From Sacculina carcini (taxonomy: Eukaryota; Arthropoda; Thecostraca; Sacculinidae), in assembly GCA_916048095.2 (NCBI GenBank), contig OU696592.1:6717927-6781926 (forward strand): a stretch of DNA of 64,000 bases. Direction: 5' to 3'. A program made the translations under genes and the position numbers. Positions 10,333-20,654 of this stretch are shown in pieces (the first letter of the stretch is position 1; each line of letters begins with the position of its first letter). The notes under the pieces are model-generated. The model saw only the letters and a program-made list of their open reading frames with translations. It had not been told where the DNA came from and did no database searches.

Positions 10333-11204
10333 GACGAGTACTTATGCAGAAAAACATGAAATATATACTGGCAATGCGAGCATGGGATAATACGATAATA
10401 AGAGCTCGATCACAAAACAACAAAATAAAATTTCAGATTAAATCAAGGAAAAACAGCAGCAGGACACAAACAAGGACGTAGAAAATTGCAGCGTAATGAC
10501 ATTAAAAACAAGGGAACAAAATGCATGCACGCAGAACATACAGTCACAGGCTTCCCGGACAAGTGCAACTATATACATGACGCAAACGCAGAATCAAACA
10601 AACAACTACATAAATAATGAATAGATAAATATAAGGACAGTAACAGTGTTCCACAATATATAAAAAACGAAAGCTAAACGACCATTTTACCTTAATCTAT
10701 ACGGAAGGCTTGTTTACTTGATCACGAAATTCACCAACTACGAAAAATGGGATAACACGCCACGTACACAAAAATACACGGAGCCCGCATTCGTTCATAA
10801 TAAGCGGTAAACAATTACAAACGTCACTATTATGATTATTTTATATAAATTTATTCAATATTGCGGTCATTTCACAGACAGCGTGTTCATCGAGACAAAA
10901 TGCGAAAATTATTGCTATTAAGTGTTACGAATACTTTCGAAATACTATGGAATAGCTATAATTGATACATACTCTAAATTCATTTGTATTCTAATATTTT
11001 GGTTCTGTAGATCCAGAAAATTTGCTTGATGAACATAAAATTCAATTGAATTGTTTATGTAAATATAGCAAATACAAATACAAAGTGTAGACAAATGTGG
11101 AGGGCGTCCGGTGTTATCTGTGTTGATGTAAGATTGTTTCGGTGTAATTTTTGTTAATTTTGGTACTCATCGTTTTCAAATGTATTCAAATATTTGTTTG
11201 CATC

Positions 11205-14200
11205 ATGAGTGAACAACGTAATACTTCTTCAAATGTAAATAATAGCCAAGGAAACTTGGGATCACAGGCTTCTCCTCCGGTTTTTTCCACACAAAACCAT
11301 GCATCTCAACCACAACCTTCCCCCGTACATCCTTCGCATATGGGGTCGCGTGTGGGTTCATTTTCTCACGTGAGGCCTATGGAACCTGGTATTCATCCAC
11401 AGCATTATCCGACAATGCCGCAAAATTGTCCTCCAAACTGGCAACAAATGCCCCAGCATAATCAGGCGGTGCAGGGTCACGTAACACCGGGTCACGTGCA
11501 GCAAAATCAACCTGGTATTGTTCAGCCCTCAGGCTCCGGTCTTAGTGTTCAGCCGCAACATCCTCATTCAGTGCCACACCAAGATGCACAACATTCTGTC
11601 GGCGCTCAATACCAGCACCAGCATATGAGTGGTTCAAAAACCTCTCATGGAGGACCGAATCACCAGTTTACACCTGGAGCTGCTGCCTCTCCATCGGTTG
11701 TGCAGCCTCAAGTGCCACAGCATGTAGCGCAGGCTTCTTCACCGGCACAACCCATTTCCCAGCAAACGCATCATTATCCTGGTCACGGTCATCCTGCCAC
11801 TGCATCTCAGAATAGTTCACTCGCGCAACCGCCCCAACATCCTCCTATGGGTTCGGGTTATCCCACAGCACCGGCTAGTTCTGCTCCTCCCGCAGTTGTT
11901 CATCCAGGTGTATCGTCTGGTGCTCCCATGGTGAATGCATCCGCAGGGGCTCCCCCAGGTCCTCCCGAGTTCAACATGAATGCACTACAGTCGGCAATTT
12001 CAAATATGGAAGAGAAGGGTTTGCAAGATGACCCAAGATACAACCAACTGGTGGCCATGAGGGCCAAATACTCTCAGATGAATTATCAGGCGAACATGCA
12101 CTCCGGCGGTCGTCCAATACCTGCTGGTTCTGCTGGCAACATGGAACGTCCAGGTGGATCTCCAGCGCCCACTGCCAACGTGTCGTTCTTTCAGCAGCCT
12201 CAACTTCAGCAACTAAAGGCTCAGATTATGGCGTACCGCTTACTAGCCAGGAACCAACCCATTCCCAGCAATTATCTCAATCTGGCCATTGCTCTGAAGC
12301 GGCCCGACCAGTCTGGCCAGATGCCGTACGGCGTCAACGCTGGAGCGCCGGTTCGTCCACATGCTCCGACCGTGGCTGGCGGGCCAATTTCTCAGTCTCC
12401 AGCTATGGGGCCGCATCAGACTCATCAAGCTGCTCAGCCAGGATCTGCTGCTCCCGCGGCGCAGACCAACTCTCAACAACCGGCTCAGACCATGCAGCAT
12501 GCGAAGCCGAGCAAACTCACTCCCGTACAAAAACCGGCTGGCGTTGATCCGCTCGAGATTCTGAAGGAGCGTGAGAATAGGCTTGCATCGCGTATCACAC
12601 ATAGAATCGACGAGCTTACCGACTTGCCGGCAGTCATGGCAGAGGACATGCGCAGGAGGGCTCAAACTGAGTTGCGCGCGCTGCGGTTGCTCGATTTTCA
12701 GCGCCAGTTGAGAAGAGAAGTGGTCGGCATGATGAGGCGCGACACAACCCTCGAGACGGCTATACACATAAACGCCTACAAGCGCAAGAAGCGTCAAGGC
12801 TTGAGAGAAGCGAGGATCACCGAGAAGCTGGAGAAACAGCAGCGCTACGAGGCCGAAAAGAGAAAGCGTCAGAAGCACCTTGAGTTTCTGGCGGCTGTCA
12901 TTCAGCATAGCAAGGACCTGCGAGAATTTCACCGCAACGGCCAACTCCGTCTGCAAAAGCTTAATCGTGCTGTTCAGATTCATCACGCCAACACCGAGCG
13001 CGAGAAACAGAAGGAACAGGAGCGCATTGAAAAAGAGCGGATGCGGAGACTGATGGCCGAAGACGAGGAGGGCTACAGGAAGTTGATTGATCAGAAAAAA
13101 GATAAACGATTGGCTTTGCTACTCAAGCAAACCGACGAATATATTGCCAATCTCACGGAAATGGTGAAAGAGCACAAGGCCGAATTGAAGCGCAAGAAAC
13201 AAGAGCACAAGAAAGACGAGAACGACGAGAATAAACGTGTGACAGTGACGAATTTAGAGACGGGTGTGACTTTATCTGGAGACGACGCTCCCCTCCAAGG
13301 GGAACTTCAGGCCTGGTTAGATTCTCACCCGGGATTTGTGGCCGTGAATTCTGAGGACGAAGACGAACCTGAGCCCGAAACAGTTGGGAAATTATCCGAC
13401 GAAGACCTGAATGAGTTGGACAAGGCGAAGGATATTATCAAGAAGGCTCGTACTGACGACGACGAGTACAAGGCTCAACTGCAAGATGGAGAAGCCAATT
13501 ACTACAGCATTGCTCATACAATACACGAGACTGTCAGCGAACAAGTCTCAATCATGGTCAACGGAAAATTGAAGGAGTATCAGATCAAAGGTCTTGAATG
13601 GCTTGTTTCATTGTACAACAACAATTTGAATGGTATTCTTGCCGACGAAATGGGGTTGGGAAAGACTATCCAGACCATTGCTCTGGTCACTTATCTGATG
13701 GAGAAGAAGAAAGTCAACGGACCATTCCTTATCATCGTTCCTTTGTCCACTGTTTCCAATTGGGTGTTGGAGTTCGAAAAGTGGGCTCCTTCTGTCCGTG
13801 TGGTCGCCTATAAAGGCTCGCCAGTTGTGCGTCGCTCAATCCAGGCCCAGATGAGAGCCGCCAAGTTCAACGTACTGCTCACCACCTACGAGTACGTCAT
13901 TCGCGACAAAGCGGCGTTGTCCAAAAATCGCTGGAAGTACTTGATAATTGACGAGGGTCACCGCATGAAGAATCATCACTGCAAACTGACCGGCGTTCTC
14001 AATAACTTCTATATCATCCCACATCGTCTTCTTCTCACCGGTACTCCACTGCAGAACAAGCTGCCCGAGCTCTGGTCGCTGCTCAACTTCTTGCTACCGT
14101 CTATTTTCAAGGCAGTGTCAACGTTCGAACAGTGGTTCAACGCTCCTTTTGCAACCACCGGTGAAAAGGTCGAGCTAAACGAAGAAGAAACTATTCTCAT

Positions 14201-16064
14201 CATTCGTCGACTTCACAAGGTGCTGCGTCCATTTCTGCTGCGACGTCTCAAGAAAGAGGTGGAGTCCCAGCTTCCCGACAAGGTGGAGTATATCATCAAG
14301 TGTGAGATGTCAGATCTTCAGCGGGTGCTGTACAGGCACATGCAATCTAAGGGCATCATGCTTACCGATACGAAAGCCAGCGGTGGAAAAGGTGGCAGCA
14401 AGGCACTGATGAACACCATCATGCAACTGCGGAAGCTGTGCAACCACCCGTTCATGTTCAGCCATATTGAAGAGGCGTATGCTCAGCACGCGAGCTTCCC
14501 CAACGGTGTTGTATCCGGTCCTGACCTGTACCGTTCGTCGGGCAAATTTGAGCTGCTCGATCGCATTCTTCCCAAGTTGAAACACACAGGTCATCGTGTG
14601 CTGCTGTTTTGCCAAATGACTCAGTTGATGGCCATCATGGAGGATTATCTCAACTACAAGGGCTACAAGTATCTACGTCTTGACGGAACAACCAAAGCCG
14701 AGGATCGTGGTGATTTACTCAAGATGTTCAACGACCCTGCCTCCGAGTACTTTCTCTTCATGTTGTCTACACGCGCCGGTGGATTGGGACTGAACCTGCA
14801 GACGGCAGACACTGTCATTATTTTCGACAGCGATTGGAATCCACACCAGGACCTCCAGGCTCAGGATCGTGCGCATCGAATCGGTCAGAAGAACGAGGTG
14901 CGCGTTATCCGCTTGATGACGGTAAATTCAGTGGAGGAGCGAATTCTTGCTGCCGCCAAGTACAAACTGAACATGGACGAAAAAGTCATACAGGCCGGCA
15001 AGTTCGACCAGAAATCTACTGGCTCCGAGCGTCGTCAAATGTTGCAGAGTATTTTGCAGGACGAAGAGGTTGATGAAGAAGAGGAAAATGAAGTACCCGA
15101 CGAGGAAATGGTCAACCAGATGATTGCTCGATCCGAAGAAGAGCTGCAAGTGTTCCAGCAACTGGATCTCGAAAGACGTCGCGAAGAAGCCAAGCTGGGC
15201 AGTGCCAGACGTCCGCGATTGCTGGAGGAGGCAGAACTTCCCGAGTGGCTGCTGCGTGAGGAAGCCGAAATAGAAGACTTGACAATGGAAGAGGACGAGG
15301 CTCTAATCGGACGAGGAAACAGACAGCGCCGCGAGGTCGACTACAGTGATAGTCTCAACGATCGCGACTGGCTGAAGGCGATCGGAGCCGTCGACGAACA
15401 TGGCAACGAAATTCTCGAGGACGATGAAGAAGGAGGCTCGCGCCGTCGTGGCAAACGTGGCGGCGGAGGCGGCGGTTCTCGGCGCAGAATGATGGACGAT
15501 GATGACGACCGTCCGCGTAAGAAGCGTGGTCGTCCAGGCTCTGGTGGTGTGGTGTCATCTCGCTTGAAGAAGGCCATGCGACGCGCCATCCAGCTGGCCA
15601 TTGACTACGTTGATGCAGACGGCCGAATTCTCAGCGAACCGTTCATGAAACTGCCGTCCAGGAAGGAACTGCCCGACTACTACGAAGTGATCCGAAGACC
15701 AATGGATATCAAAAAGATCCTGACCCGCATCGAAGAGAGCAAATACACCAATTTTGATGAGCTCGAGGTTGATTTTACGCTGTTGTGCAAGAACGCCCAG
15801 GTTTACAACGAGGAGGCATCGCTGATTCACGAAGACAGCATTGTACTGGAGCGAGTGTTCGCCAATGCGCGTGCCAAGGTGGAGGCTGAGCTGGAGGCGT
15901 CCGCCGCGGCGACTAGTGGCGGGCCAGCCAGCGACAACAACGAAGACGATGAGGTGTTGTCGAAACGACGCAGTCGCGGAGGTCGCAGTCCCGTCTCCGG
16001 CAAGAAGAAACGCAAGAGAATCACCGACGACGATGACGATGACGAAGAAGATGGAGATGAATGA
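11205..16064 (+). CDS. brm: Brahma/SMARCA2-4-type SWI/SNF ATPase, intronless
   Basis: A 1619 aa catalytic subunit of the SWI/SNF (BAF) nucleosome-remodelling complex, nuclear. Start chosen at ATG 11205 (MSEQRNTSS); the frame is open 18 codons further but without a better ATG. Domains in order: Pro/Gln/His-rich N-terminus (1-320), QLQ (about 327-362), HSA (about 490-580, actin-related-protein binding), BRK (about 678-715, SHPGFVAV), SNF2 ATPase with Walker A DEMGLGKT (about 814) and DEGH (about 916), helicase C domain (about 1119-1230, [11 protein letters not shown]), SnAC region, AT-hook KKRGRPGSG (about 1440) and bromodomain (about 1452-1545, with [12 protein letters not shown] and a conserved Asn in [10 protein letters not shown]). 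It ends in a basic then acidic tail, [17 protein letters not shown]. The absence of introns in 4.86 kb is odd beside the 8-exon GMDS gene. The last ~315 bp and the 3' flank are duplicated downstream. Confidence 0.95.
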   Translation: MSEQRNTSSNVNNSQGNLGSQASPPVFSTQNHASQPQPSPVHPSHMGSRVGSFSHVRPMEPGIHPQHYPTMPQNCPPNWQQMPQHNQAVQGHVTPGHVQQNQPGIVQPSGSGLSVQPQHPHSVPHQDAQHSVGAQYQHQHMSGSKTSHGGPNHQFTPGAAASPSVVQPQVPQHVAQASSPAQPISQQTHHYPGHGHPATASQNSSLAQPPQHPPMGSGYPTAPASSAPPAVVHPGVSSGAPMVNASAGAPPGPPEFNMNALQSAISNMEEKGLQDDPRYNQLVAMRAKYSQMNYQANMHSGGRPIPAGSAGNMERPGGSPAPTANVSFFQQPQLQQLKAQIMAYRLLARNQPIPSNYLNLAIALKRPDQSGQMPYGVNAGAPVRPHAPTVAGGPISQSPAMGPHQTHQAAQPGSAAPAAQTNSQQPAQTMQHAKPSKLTPVQKPAGVDPLEILKERENRLASRITHRIDELTDLPAVMAEDMRRRAQTELRALRLLDFQRQLRREVVGMMRRDTTLETAIHINAYKRKKRQGLREARITEKLEKQQRYEAEKRKRQKHLEFLAAVIQHSKDLREFHRNGQLRLQKLNRAVQIHHANTEREKQKEQERIEKERMRRLMAEDEEGYRKLIDQKKDKRLALLLKQTDEYIANLTEMVKEHKAELKRKKQEHKKDENDENKRVTVTNLETGVTLSGDDAPLQGELQAWLDSHPGFVAVNSEDEDEPEPETVGKLSDEDLNELDKAKDIIKKARTDDDEYKAQLQDGEANYYSIAHTIHETVSEQVSIMVNGKLKEYQIKGLEWLVSLYNNNLNGILADEMGLGKTIQTIALVTYLMEKKKVNGPFLIIVPLSTVSNWVLEFEKWAPSVRVVAYKGSPVVRRSIQAQMRAAKFNVLLTTYEYVIRDKAALSKNRWKYLIIDEGHRMKNHHCKLTGVLNNFYIIPHRLLLTGTPLQNKLPELWSLLNFLLPSIFKAVSTFEQWFNAPFATTGEKVELNEEETILIIRRLHKVLRPFLLRRLKKEVESQLPDKVEYIIKCEMSDLQRVLYRHMQSKGIMLTDTKASGGKGGSKALMNTIMQLRKLCNHPFMFSHIEEAYAQHASFPNGVVSGPDLYRSSGKFELLDRILPKLKHTGHRVLLFCQMTQLMAIMEDYLNYKGYKYLRLDGTTKAEDRGDLLKMFNDPASEYFLFMLSTRAGGLGLNLQTADTVIIFDSDWNPHQDLQAQDRAHRIGQKNEVRVIRLMTVNSVEERILAAAKYKLNMDEKVIQAGKFDQKSTGSERRQMLQSILQDEEVDEEEENEVPDEEMVNQMIARSEEELQVFQQLDLERRREEAKLGSARRPRLLEEAELPEWLLREEAEIEDLTMEEDEALIGRGNRQRREVDYSDSLNDRDWLKAIGAVDEHGNEILEDDEEGGSRRRGKRGGGGGGSRRRMMDDDDDRPRKKRGRPGSGGVVSSRLKKAMRRAIQLAIDYVDADGRILSEPFMKLPSRKELPDYYEVIRRPMDIKKILTRIEESKYTNFDELEVDFTLLCKNAQVYNEEASLIHEDSIVLERVFANARAKVEAELEASAAATSGGPASDNNEDDEVLSKRRSRGGRSPVSGKKKRKRITDDDDDDEEDGDE

Positions 16065-16561
16065 TGCGGATCGTTCCCTCTGCTAAATATGTTGGCCCAT
16101 TGCATTACATTGAATGTGTGTTTGTGTGTTGAATTCGCTATTTTCGTTGTCATTTTCAAACCACCCTACTGTGTGTTTGTGTTTGCTTCACGTGTTGAGG
16201 CCGTGCGTGCGTGTGTGTTATGGGTGGTCTTTATCTTCAGCATCATGCAGTTTAATTGGTAGACATCAGTTGGATATTTGCATAGTTGGCGTGTTTTTTG
16301 GCTGTAGTCAATACATATGTAGTTACCTCGCTTTAATATCGCTTGTTTTGTTTGTGTCGGGAGCTATGGTTGTCTACGTGCGGGTTTTTGCATTATGTTT
16401 GCTTCATACTGTCACATATCCTGCCGTTAGTCAGTCAGTCAATGAGATACACACGAGATGCGACGCGTTAACATTTATATAGCGGCAGCAGTACCAGTAA
16501 GAAACAACATCGTACAACAAACACCACACGAGGTGTTATGTCCTGTCGCGACAGCCGGTGA
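16065..16561 (+). other. brm 3' UTR and 3' flank module (parent of the repeated copies)
   Basis: Starts ATGCGGATCGTTCCC after the stop codon and runs through AATTCGCTATTTTCGTTGTC, TAGACATCAGTTGGATATTT and a TCAGTCAGTCAATGAG run to CCTGTCGCGACAGCCGG. At 16105 this copy reads CTAAATATG where most other copies read CTAAATAAATT, so the AATAAA present in the paralogues is absent here. All or parts of the module recur after every membrane-protein gene and after both brm tail fragments. It is interrupted at about 16562 by the RTE-like LINE. Confidence 0.75.
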
Positions 16562-19500
16562 TGATGATGATGATGATACGTGTATTATCAGGCCATGAGA
16601 AAAGGCATGAACACGTTGTTGCAACAATATAATAACAAGAAGGACATGACGGGTAATAAATACAATACATACACTAATAAAAACACATTAATAATTATTA
16701 ATGACTAGACGATACAAATACAATACAAGTATAACACCATACAATTGCACTACCCAGTTAAATATTCTTAAATAAATTATGCCACACTTTCGCACTTGCA
16801 ATCTTCAAGCAAACCGCAAGAGATTTGCCAGCGAAACTGCAGTCGTCTTCCAGCTGTTGGAGGTATGTTTTCGCGAGAGCACCTCCCACTCTGAGCGGCT
16901 CTGAGGCTTTGTTGGCGGGCGCACACACAAGGGCCAGTGGCGTATTCGGGTGGGTGACAGCGTGACGGAGCAGAGCGATGCGTAGACGGCGTATCATCTG
17001 GCTGACAGGTCGACTCGCAGATTTATTGTAGAGCACGTCGTTGGATACCAGCTGTGGGTAGCCGAGATTGCAGCAATACCGGAGCAATGCGCGATGACCG
17101 GCGTCGACTTCGCTTGACAAACTGCCAGACAACACCCATGTGTCGCTTGCGTACAACAGAACAGGCTCAACACATGCCCTGAACAGTTGCACTTTCTCCG
17201 ATATTGCTGCTGATGATGCCCAAAATCCGTGGAGTTTCCGTGCAGCAATCCACGCCAGTGCTCTTCTTCGTCTGAACGCCGACCGACTGTCCTTCAGCTG
17301 ACTGCCCAGATAGGCAAAGTCCTCGCAGACGTCAATGCGGTCTCCGTTCGAAGACAGAATGTTGTCATATTTTTGCACACCCACTAACAGCACCTTGCAC
17401 TTGGACGCATTGAGCTGCAGACCCACAGACGCGGCAGCCGCCTCCAGTCTGGCCAGCTGTTTTTGAGCGTCGGCGATGTTGTCCGACAGCAGCGCCAGAT
17501 CGTCGGCATAAGCCAGAGCTGCAAGCTTCACCGCAGGTCGCCGCTGACAGAGCCGCCTTCTCACAGTGAATGCCTGCTCCTGCCGGATGCTACACCTCAT
17601 GATGTAGTCCATGACTACAACGAACAAGTACGGTGCGAGAGTGTCACCTTGTAGTACACCGCTTGACGTCTCAAACTGCTCGGTGTACTCGCTGCCGACC
17701 CTGACCTGTGCTACGGTGTTGGTGTAGAGGCTCATTATGGCGCTGACCAGTTTGTTATCGACTCCGTAGGCGAGCAAGATGGACTGCAATGACCCACGGT
17801 TTACTCGATCGAACGCTTTGAAAAAGTCGACAAACACAACACACAGTGACTTTTTTCTCGTGCGACAGGTGTCTATACAGACACGAAGTGTGGCAATTTG
17901 TTCAGACGTGCACCTGTGAGGTCTGAAACCCGCCTGGACATTCAGCAACCTTTCTTCTAGTATTCTCCTTATGCGCTGCAACAAGACTCTGTTGCACAGC
18001 TTGGCTGCAGCACACATCAGAGAGATACCACGCTGGTCGCCGAGTGCTGTACTGCCTGGGTTCTTCGGTATGCACACTATGTGCGACGACAACCATTCCG
18101 ATGGAGGATCAGCTCGCTGCACTACCGCGTTGATGTGTGGTAGGAGCAGAGACGCCAACTGCGGCAGTTTCCACACTTCTGACGGTATGCCATCTTTTCC
18201 GGACGACTTGCCTGTAGCCACTGTGCCGCACGCCCGCTTCAGCTCTGCAATGTTGACCGCCATTGCTGTGCTGAGAACTGGCAGCGTGTTGTGTGATGAT
18301 ATTGAACCGAAGTCCAGCAAAGGAGAGCACACATTTGACATTTCAGTATTGAGGATGTCACTGAAGTGTGCTCGGACTTTGTTCAGGCGCTCACTGGGGT
18401 TCTCCGCATTGAAAAGTGATGGGTGCTTGCTCTTCCGCCCCGTAATTGTGTTAATACACTGCCATGCCGCTGCACCCCTCCCACTCTCTCTGTGTCGCTG
18501 TATTTCGCTCACCACGCTGTCGATAAGCTCTTTACGCCGCCGCTCGTAAACTTCATGAAGAGAGTTTGTGTGGGAGACTGACCCTTGTTTGGTGCTGTGC
18601 AGTATTTTCACGCGCTCTGTCGCTATGGCAGAGTCGTCCCACAGAGCGTTCCTGGGCCCTCGCGCGCGTGAGGGGAGGGTCACGTCGGCAGCATATAGGA
18701 CTGACTTAGCGAGGCTGGTGTAGCTTCCGTCGCCCTGTCTTTGCTGATTGATTACAGCGCCGATAAACCTCCTGCGCGCTGCCGGTTTTCTCAGTGTTGA
18801 CCACTGGATTTGACGCTGTTGTCTGTGTTTGACGCCCATCCACAGGCGCAGGCTCAGTGAGCACAGTAGCATGGCATGGTCCGATGGAATGCAGCGAGGA
18901 CGAATTCGGGAGACTCTACGCAGTATGCGACACCACTGGCGCTGAACGAACACATAGTCCAGTCGAGCCCTGCGGCAATTGGGTCCGAAGAATGTCGGAA
19001 TATGGCTTTGCCGTTGCCGCATGACTCCATTTGCAGCGATCAAGTCGTTGCTAGCCACGAAATCACTCACTGCGTCAGTGTGCGATGATTTTGACTGCGG
19101 AAAGGCATGCTTGTTGTTGACTCCAGTTTGTAGGTCGGCGTTGAAGTCACCGACAACACAGGTGACATCGCGATTTGCACCGCCGGCCACAAACGTAGTC
19201 AGCACATTTATGCACTCTTCTGCTTCGTCCAGTGCGGCTGCACATGCGGTGGGCATATAACAATTTGCAATGCGCAATCTGTTGGCCTTCAGCTGGAATG
19301 TCGCTGTTGTGACTCGCGCGTGCGGATACTCGATGCTGAGGAGAGCTCGCCTGGCACGCGGCGACAACAATAAGCCAACACCACCTTGGCCTTGAGAGTT
19401 TGCAGTTGCAATCCAGAAAGTCCAGCCGTGAACGTTGACGGACGTGGCTGGTGCCTTCACAGTTCGTCTGTGTTCCTGGACGGCGATGATGTCAATGTTC

Positions 19501-19810
19501 AAATCTATAGCTAATTTACATAATTCATTAAGACGACAATTTTCCCTCAAAGTCCTAGTATTAAATGTTGCAACGTTTAAAGCGGGGGCCCTGAGGGCCT
19601 CACGGCTCCGGCTGGCACACCGCGAGTCCGTCGTGTGTGTCCACTGAATGGATCGCTTCCGCCCATGCGGCCGCGAACGCTTACCACGGTGAGCTGTCAA
19701 ACCCATCACTAAACACACACGGAGCCGCAGTCACGGCCAGCACCGAAAAACACGTGTTCACAGTACGGCTGCGCGCACACGACTGGTGATGAAGGTGGTG
19801 AAGAAGGGAT
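16562..19810 (-). mobile_element. RTE-like non-LTR retrotransposon, apparently full length
   Basis: About 3.25 kb inserted in the brm 3' flank: uninterrupted copies read GCCGGTGATGAAGAAGACGG, and here that string is split. The element's 3' end (left) finishes in ATC trinucleotide repeats. A single uninterrupted endonuclease-RT frame, no RNase H and a trinucleotide tail are typical of the RTE clade. Target-site duplication is blurred by GATGAAG-rich sequence at both ends (16553-16577 and 19785-19830). Confidence 0.75.
16758..19706 (-). CDS. LINE ORF: AP endonuclease and reverse transcriptase, 982 aa, intact
   Basis: Nicks target DNA and reverse-transcribes the element RNA. Start at ATG 19706 (MGLTAHRG); the frame is open four codons upstream from a GTG. 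Endonuclease (about 45-290): NVATFNTRTL, AVQEHRR with the catalytic Glu, VGDFNAD and SDHAML. Reverse transcriptase (about 500-800): VFVDFFKAFDRVN, VLQGDTLAPYL and the catalytic YADDLALL. No RNase H or zinc knuckle is seen. There is no stop or frameshift in nearly 3 kb, so this copy is young and possibly active. Confidence 0.9.
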   Translation of the reverse strand: MGLTAHRGKRSRPHGRKRSIQWTHTTDSRCASRSREALRAPALNVATFNTRTLRENCRLNELCKLAIDLNIDIIAVQEHRRTVKAPATSVNVHGWTFWIATANSQGQGGVGLLLSPRARRALLSIEYPHARVTTATFQLKANRLRIANCYMPTACAAALDEAEECINVLTTFVAGGANRDVTCVVGDFNADLQTGVNNKHAFPQSKSSHTDAVSDFVASNDLIAANGVMRQRQSHIPTFFGPNCRRARLDYVFVQRQWCRILRRVSRIRPRCIPSDHAMLLCSLSLRLWMGVKHRQQRQIQWSTLRKPAARRRFIGAVINQQRQGDGSYTSLAKSVLYAADVTLPSRARGPRNALWDDSAIATERVKILHSTKQGSVSHTNSLHEVYERRRKELIDSVVSEIQRHRESGRGAAAWQCINTITGRKSKHPSLFNAENPSERLNKVRAHFSDILNTEMSNVCSPLLDFGSISSHNTLPVLSTAMAVNIAELKRACGTVATGKSSGKDGIPSEVWKLPQLASLLLPHINAVVQRADPPSEWLSSHIVCIPKNPGSTALGDQRGISLMCAAAKLCNRVLLQRIRRILEERLLNVQAGFRPHRCTSEQIATLRVCIDTCRTRKKSLCVVFVDFFKAFDRVNRGSLQSILLAYGVDNKLVSAIMSLYTNTVAQVRVGSEYTEQFETSSGVLQGDTLAPYLFVVVMDYIMRCSIRQEQAFTVRRRLCQRRPAVKLAALAYADDLALLSDNIADAQKQLARLEAAAASVGLQLNASKCKVLLVGVQKYDNILSSNGDRIDVCEDFAYLGSQLKDSRSAFRRRRALAWIAARKLHGFWASSAAISEKVQLFRACVEPVLLYASDTWVLSGSLSSEVDAGHRALLRYCCNLGYPQLVSNDVLYNKSASRPVSQMIRRLRIALLRHAVTHPNTPLALVCAPANKASEPLRVGGALAKTYLQQLEDDCSFAGKSLAVCLKIASAKVWHNLFKNI

Positions 19811-20654
19811 GAAGGTGATGAAGAAGACGGCAGACTGCGGTGGAGCACTGAAGAGCACGGGCGAGGCGGGAGCGTGGTGGACGCTGGGACCTGACGTGTT
19901 GTGCTTCGTCGCAGCCAAGGTGTGTGCGTCTGGTGGAGGCCGTCTTGGGGTTAGTTTTTTTATCGGTTCATTTTTGCTTGTTTACTTTGTTCACGTATTT
20001 TTAATCGTATCTTCTTTAGTTGATTTGTTTCTTTAAAGACAGGTGGAGGTGTGTGTAATCGTGTATGGTTGAATTGTGTATTGCGTGCGAGAGTGTGTGA
20101 GCGAGTATGTATAGTGTGTTTGTCAAGTGTGGATGCCCCGCGGCGGCGAGCGAGTGACCGGCTCGCCTCTGATTGGTTATTTCGGTAGGTTTGAGGCCTG
20201 TGTGTGTGTGTGCTCCCGTATGTCACGGTGTGAGCGTTGAGTCGTGTTCGAAGAGTGGTGGAGTTATAACCTCTTGTAGACGCGCGAGAAGTAGTAGACT
20301 TCTTGGAGTCCTGTCTGTAATATTTTAGTTTTTTGTATGTTACAGTCATATAAATAGTAATTATATAGAATAAAACAAAAAACTAATATTACATGTCGAA
20401 ACTTAGCACAATATAATCCACTTAAGAAAATTACCACTAATTATCTACCAAACATTATTAATCACTTTAAAAAATAGACGCAAGAAGTGGATAAATGCAC
20501 TTGTCACGTTTATCAGCAAACAAAAAAACAACAAGATTCACGGATTAATCTTGATTGCGTCGAAAGGAAATAGACATAAATTTCGACAGTTTTCAAAGGC
20601 GATACATTTGTACTTGTACGAAAATAGAAGATCACACACATATCAGTGACGAAT
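19811..20654 (+). promoter_or_regulatory. Leader module 1 upstream of membrane-protein gene copy 1
   Basis: Conserved block shared with 21776-22629, 43990-44862 and 61480-62333. In order: GATGAAGAAGACGGCAGACT, a 73-75 codon frame with a donor-like CAGCCAAG/GTGTGTGC, a pyrimidine-rich stretch ending TTTCTTTAAAG (possible acceptor, about 120 nt away), the GC-rich CCAAT module (20133-20250), an AT-rich palindrome (20317-20392) and about 260 bp of A-rich leader. Its order relative to five genes suggests promoter and 5' UTR; no transcript data support this. Confidence 0.5.
20133..20250 (+). repeat. GC-rich CCAAT module, copy 2
   Basis: Starts ATGCCCCGCGGCGGCGAGCG, contains a TGATTGGTTATT inverse CCAAT box and ends TGAGCGTTGAGTCGTGTTCG. 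Lies about 400 bp upstream of the ATG at 20655. Confidence 0.75.

Larger units (their letters stand above)
9681..11204. other. Intergenic region between divergent GMDS and brm genes
   Basis: Must contain both promoters and 5' UTRs. It holds a TCCTAA/AATTAGGA-rich patch (9775-9912), the inverted-repeat arm 9913-10058, more CCTAA sequence to about 10145, and a LINE 3' tail at 10279-10332. The stretch 10333-11150 is AT-rich with no repeat or gene signal that I can recognise, and no clear TATA box before the brm start. Confidence 0.5.

Noticed and set aside
16114..16482. Frame in the brm 3' flank (membrane-like, SLVLFVSGAMVVYVRVFALC) that recurs in several flank copies
   Set aside because: Indels in the copies at 38.8, 50.5 and 61.2 kb break the frame, and it overlaps the brm 3' UTR; better explained as duplicated non-coding DNA.
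17971..18549. Plus-strand frame of 192 aa inside the RTE-like LINE
   Set aside because: Antisense shadow of the intact endonuclease-RT frame, with no recognisable domain.
19960..20349. Antisense frames opposite the leader modules (129 aa) and opposite the membrane-protein genes (60-77 aa)
   Set aside because: Shadow frames that recur only because the sense strand is duplicated; basic or low-complexity composition.
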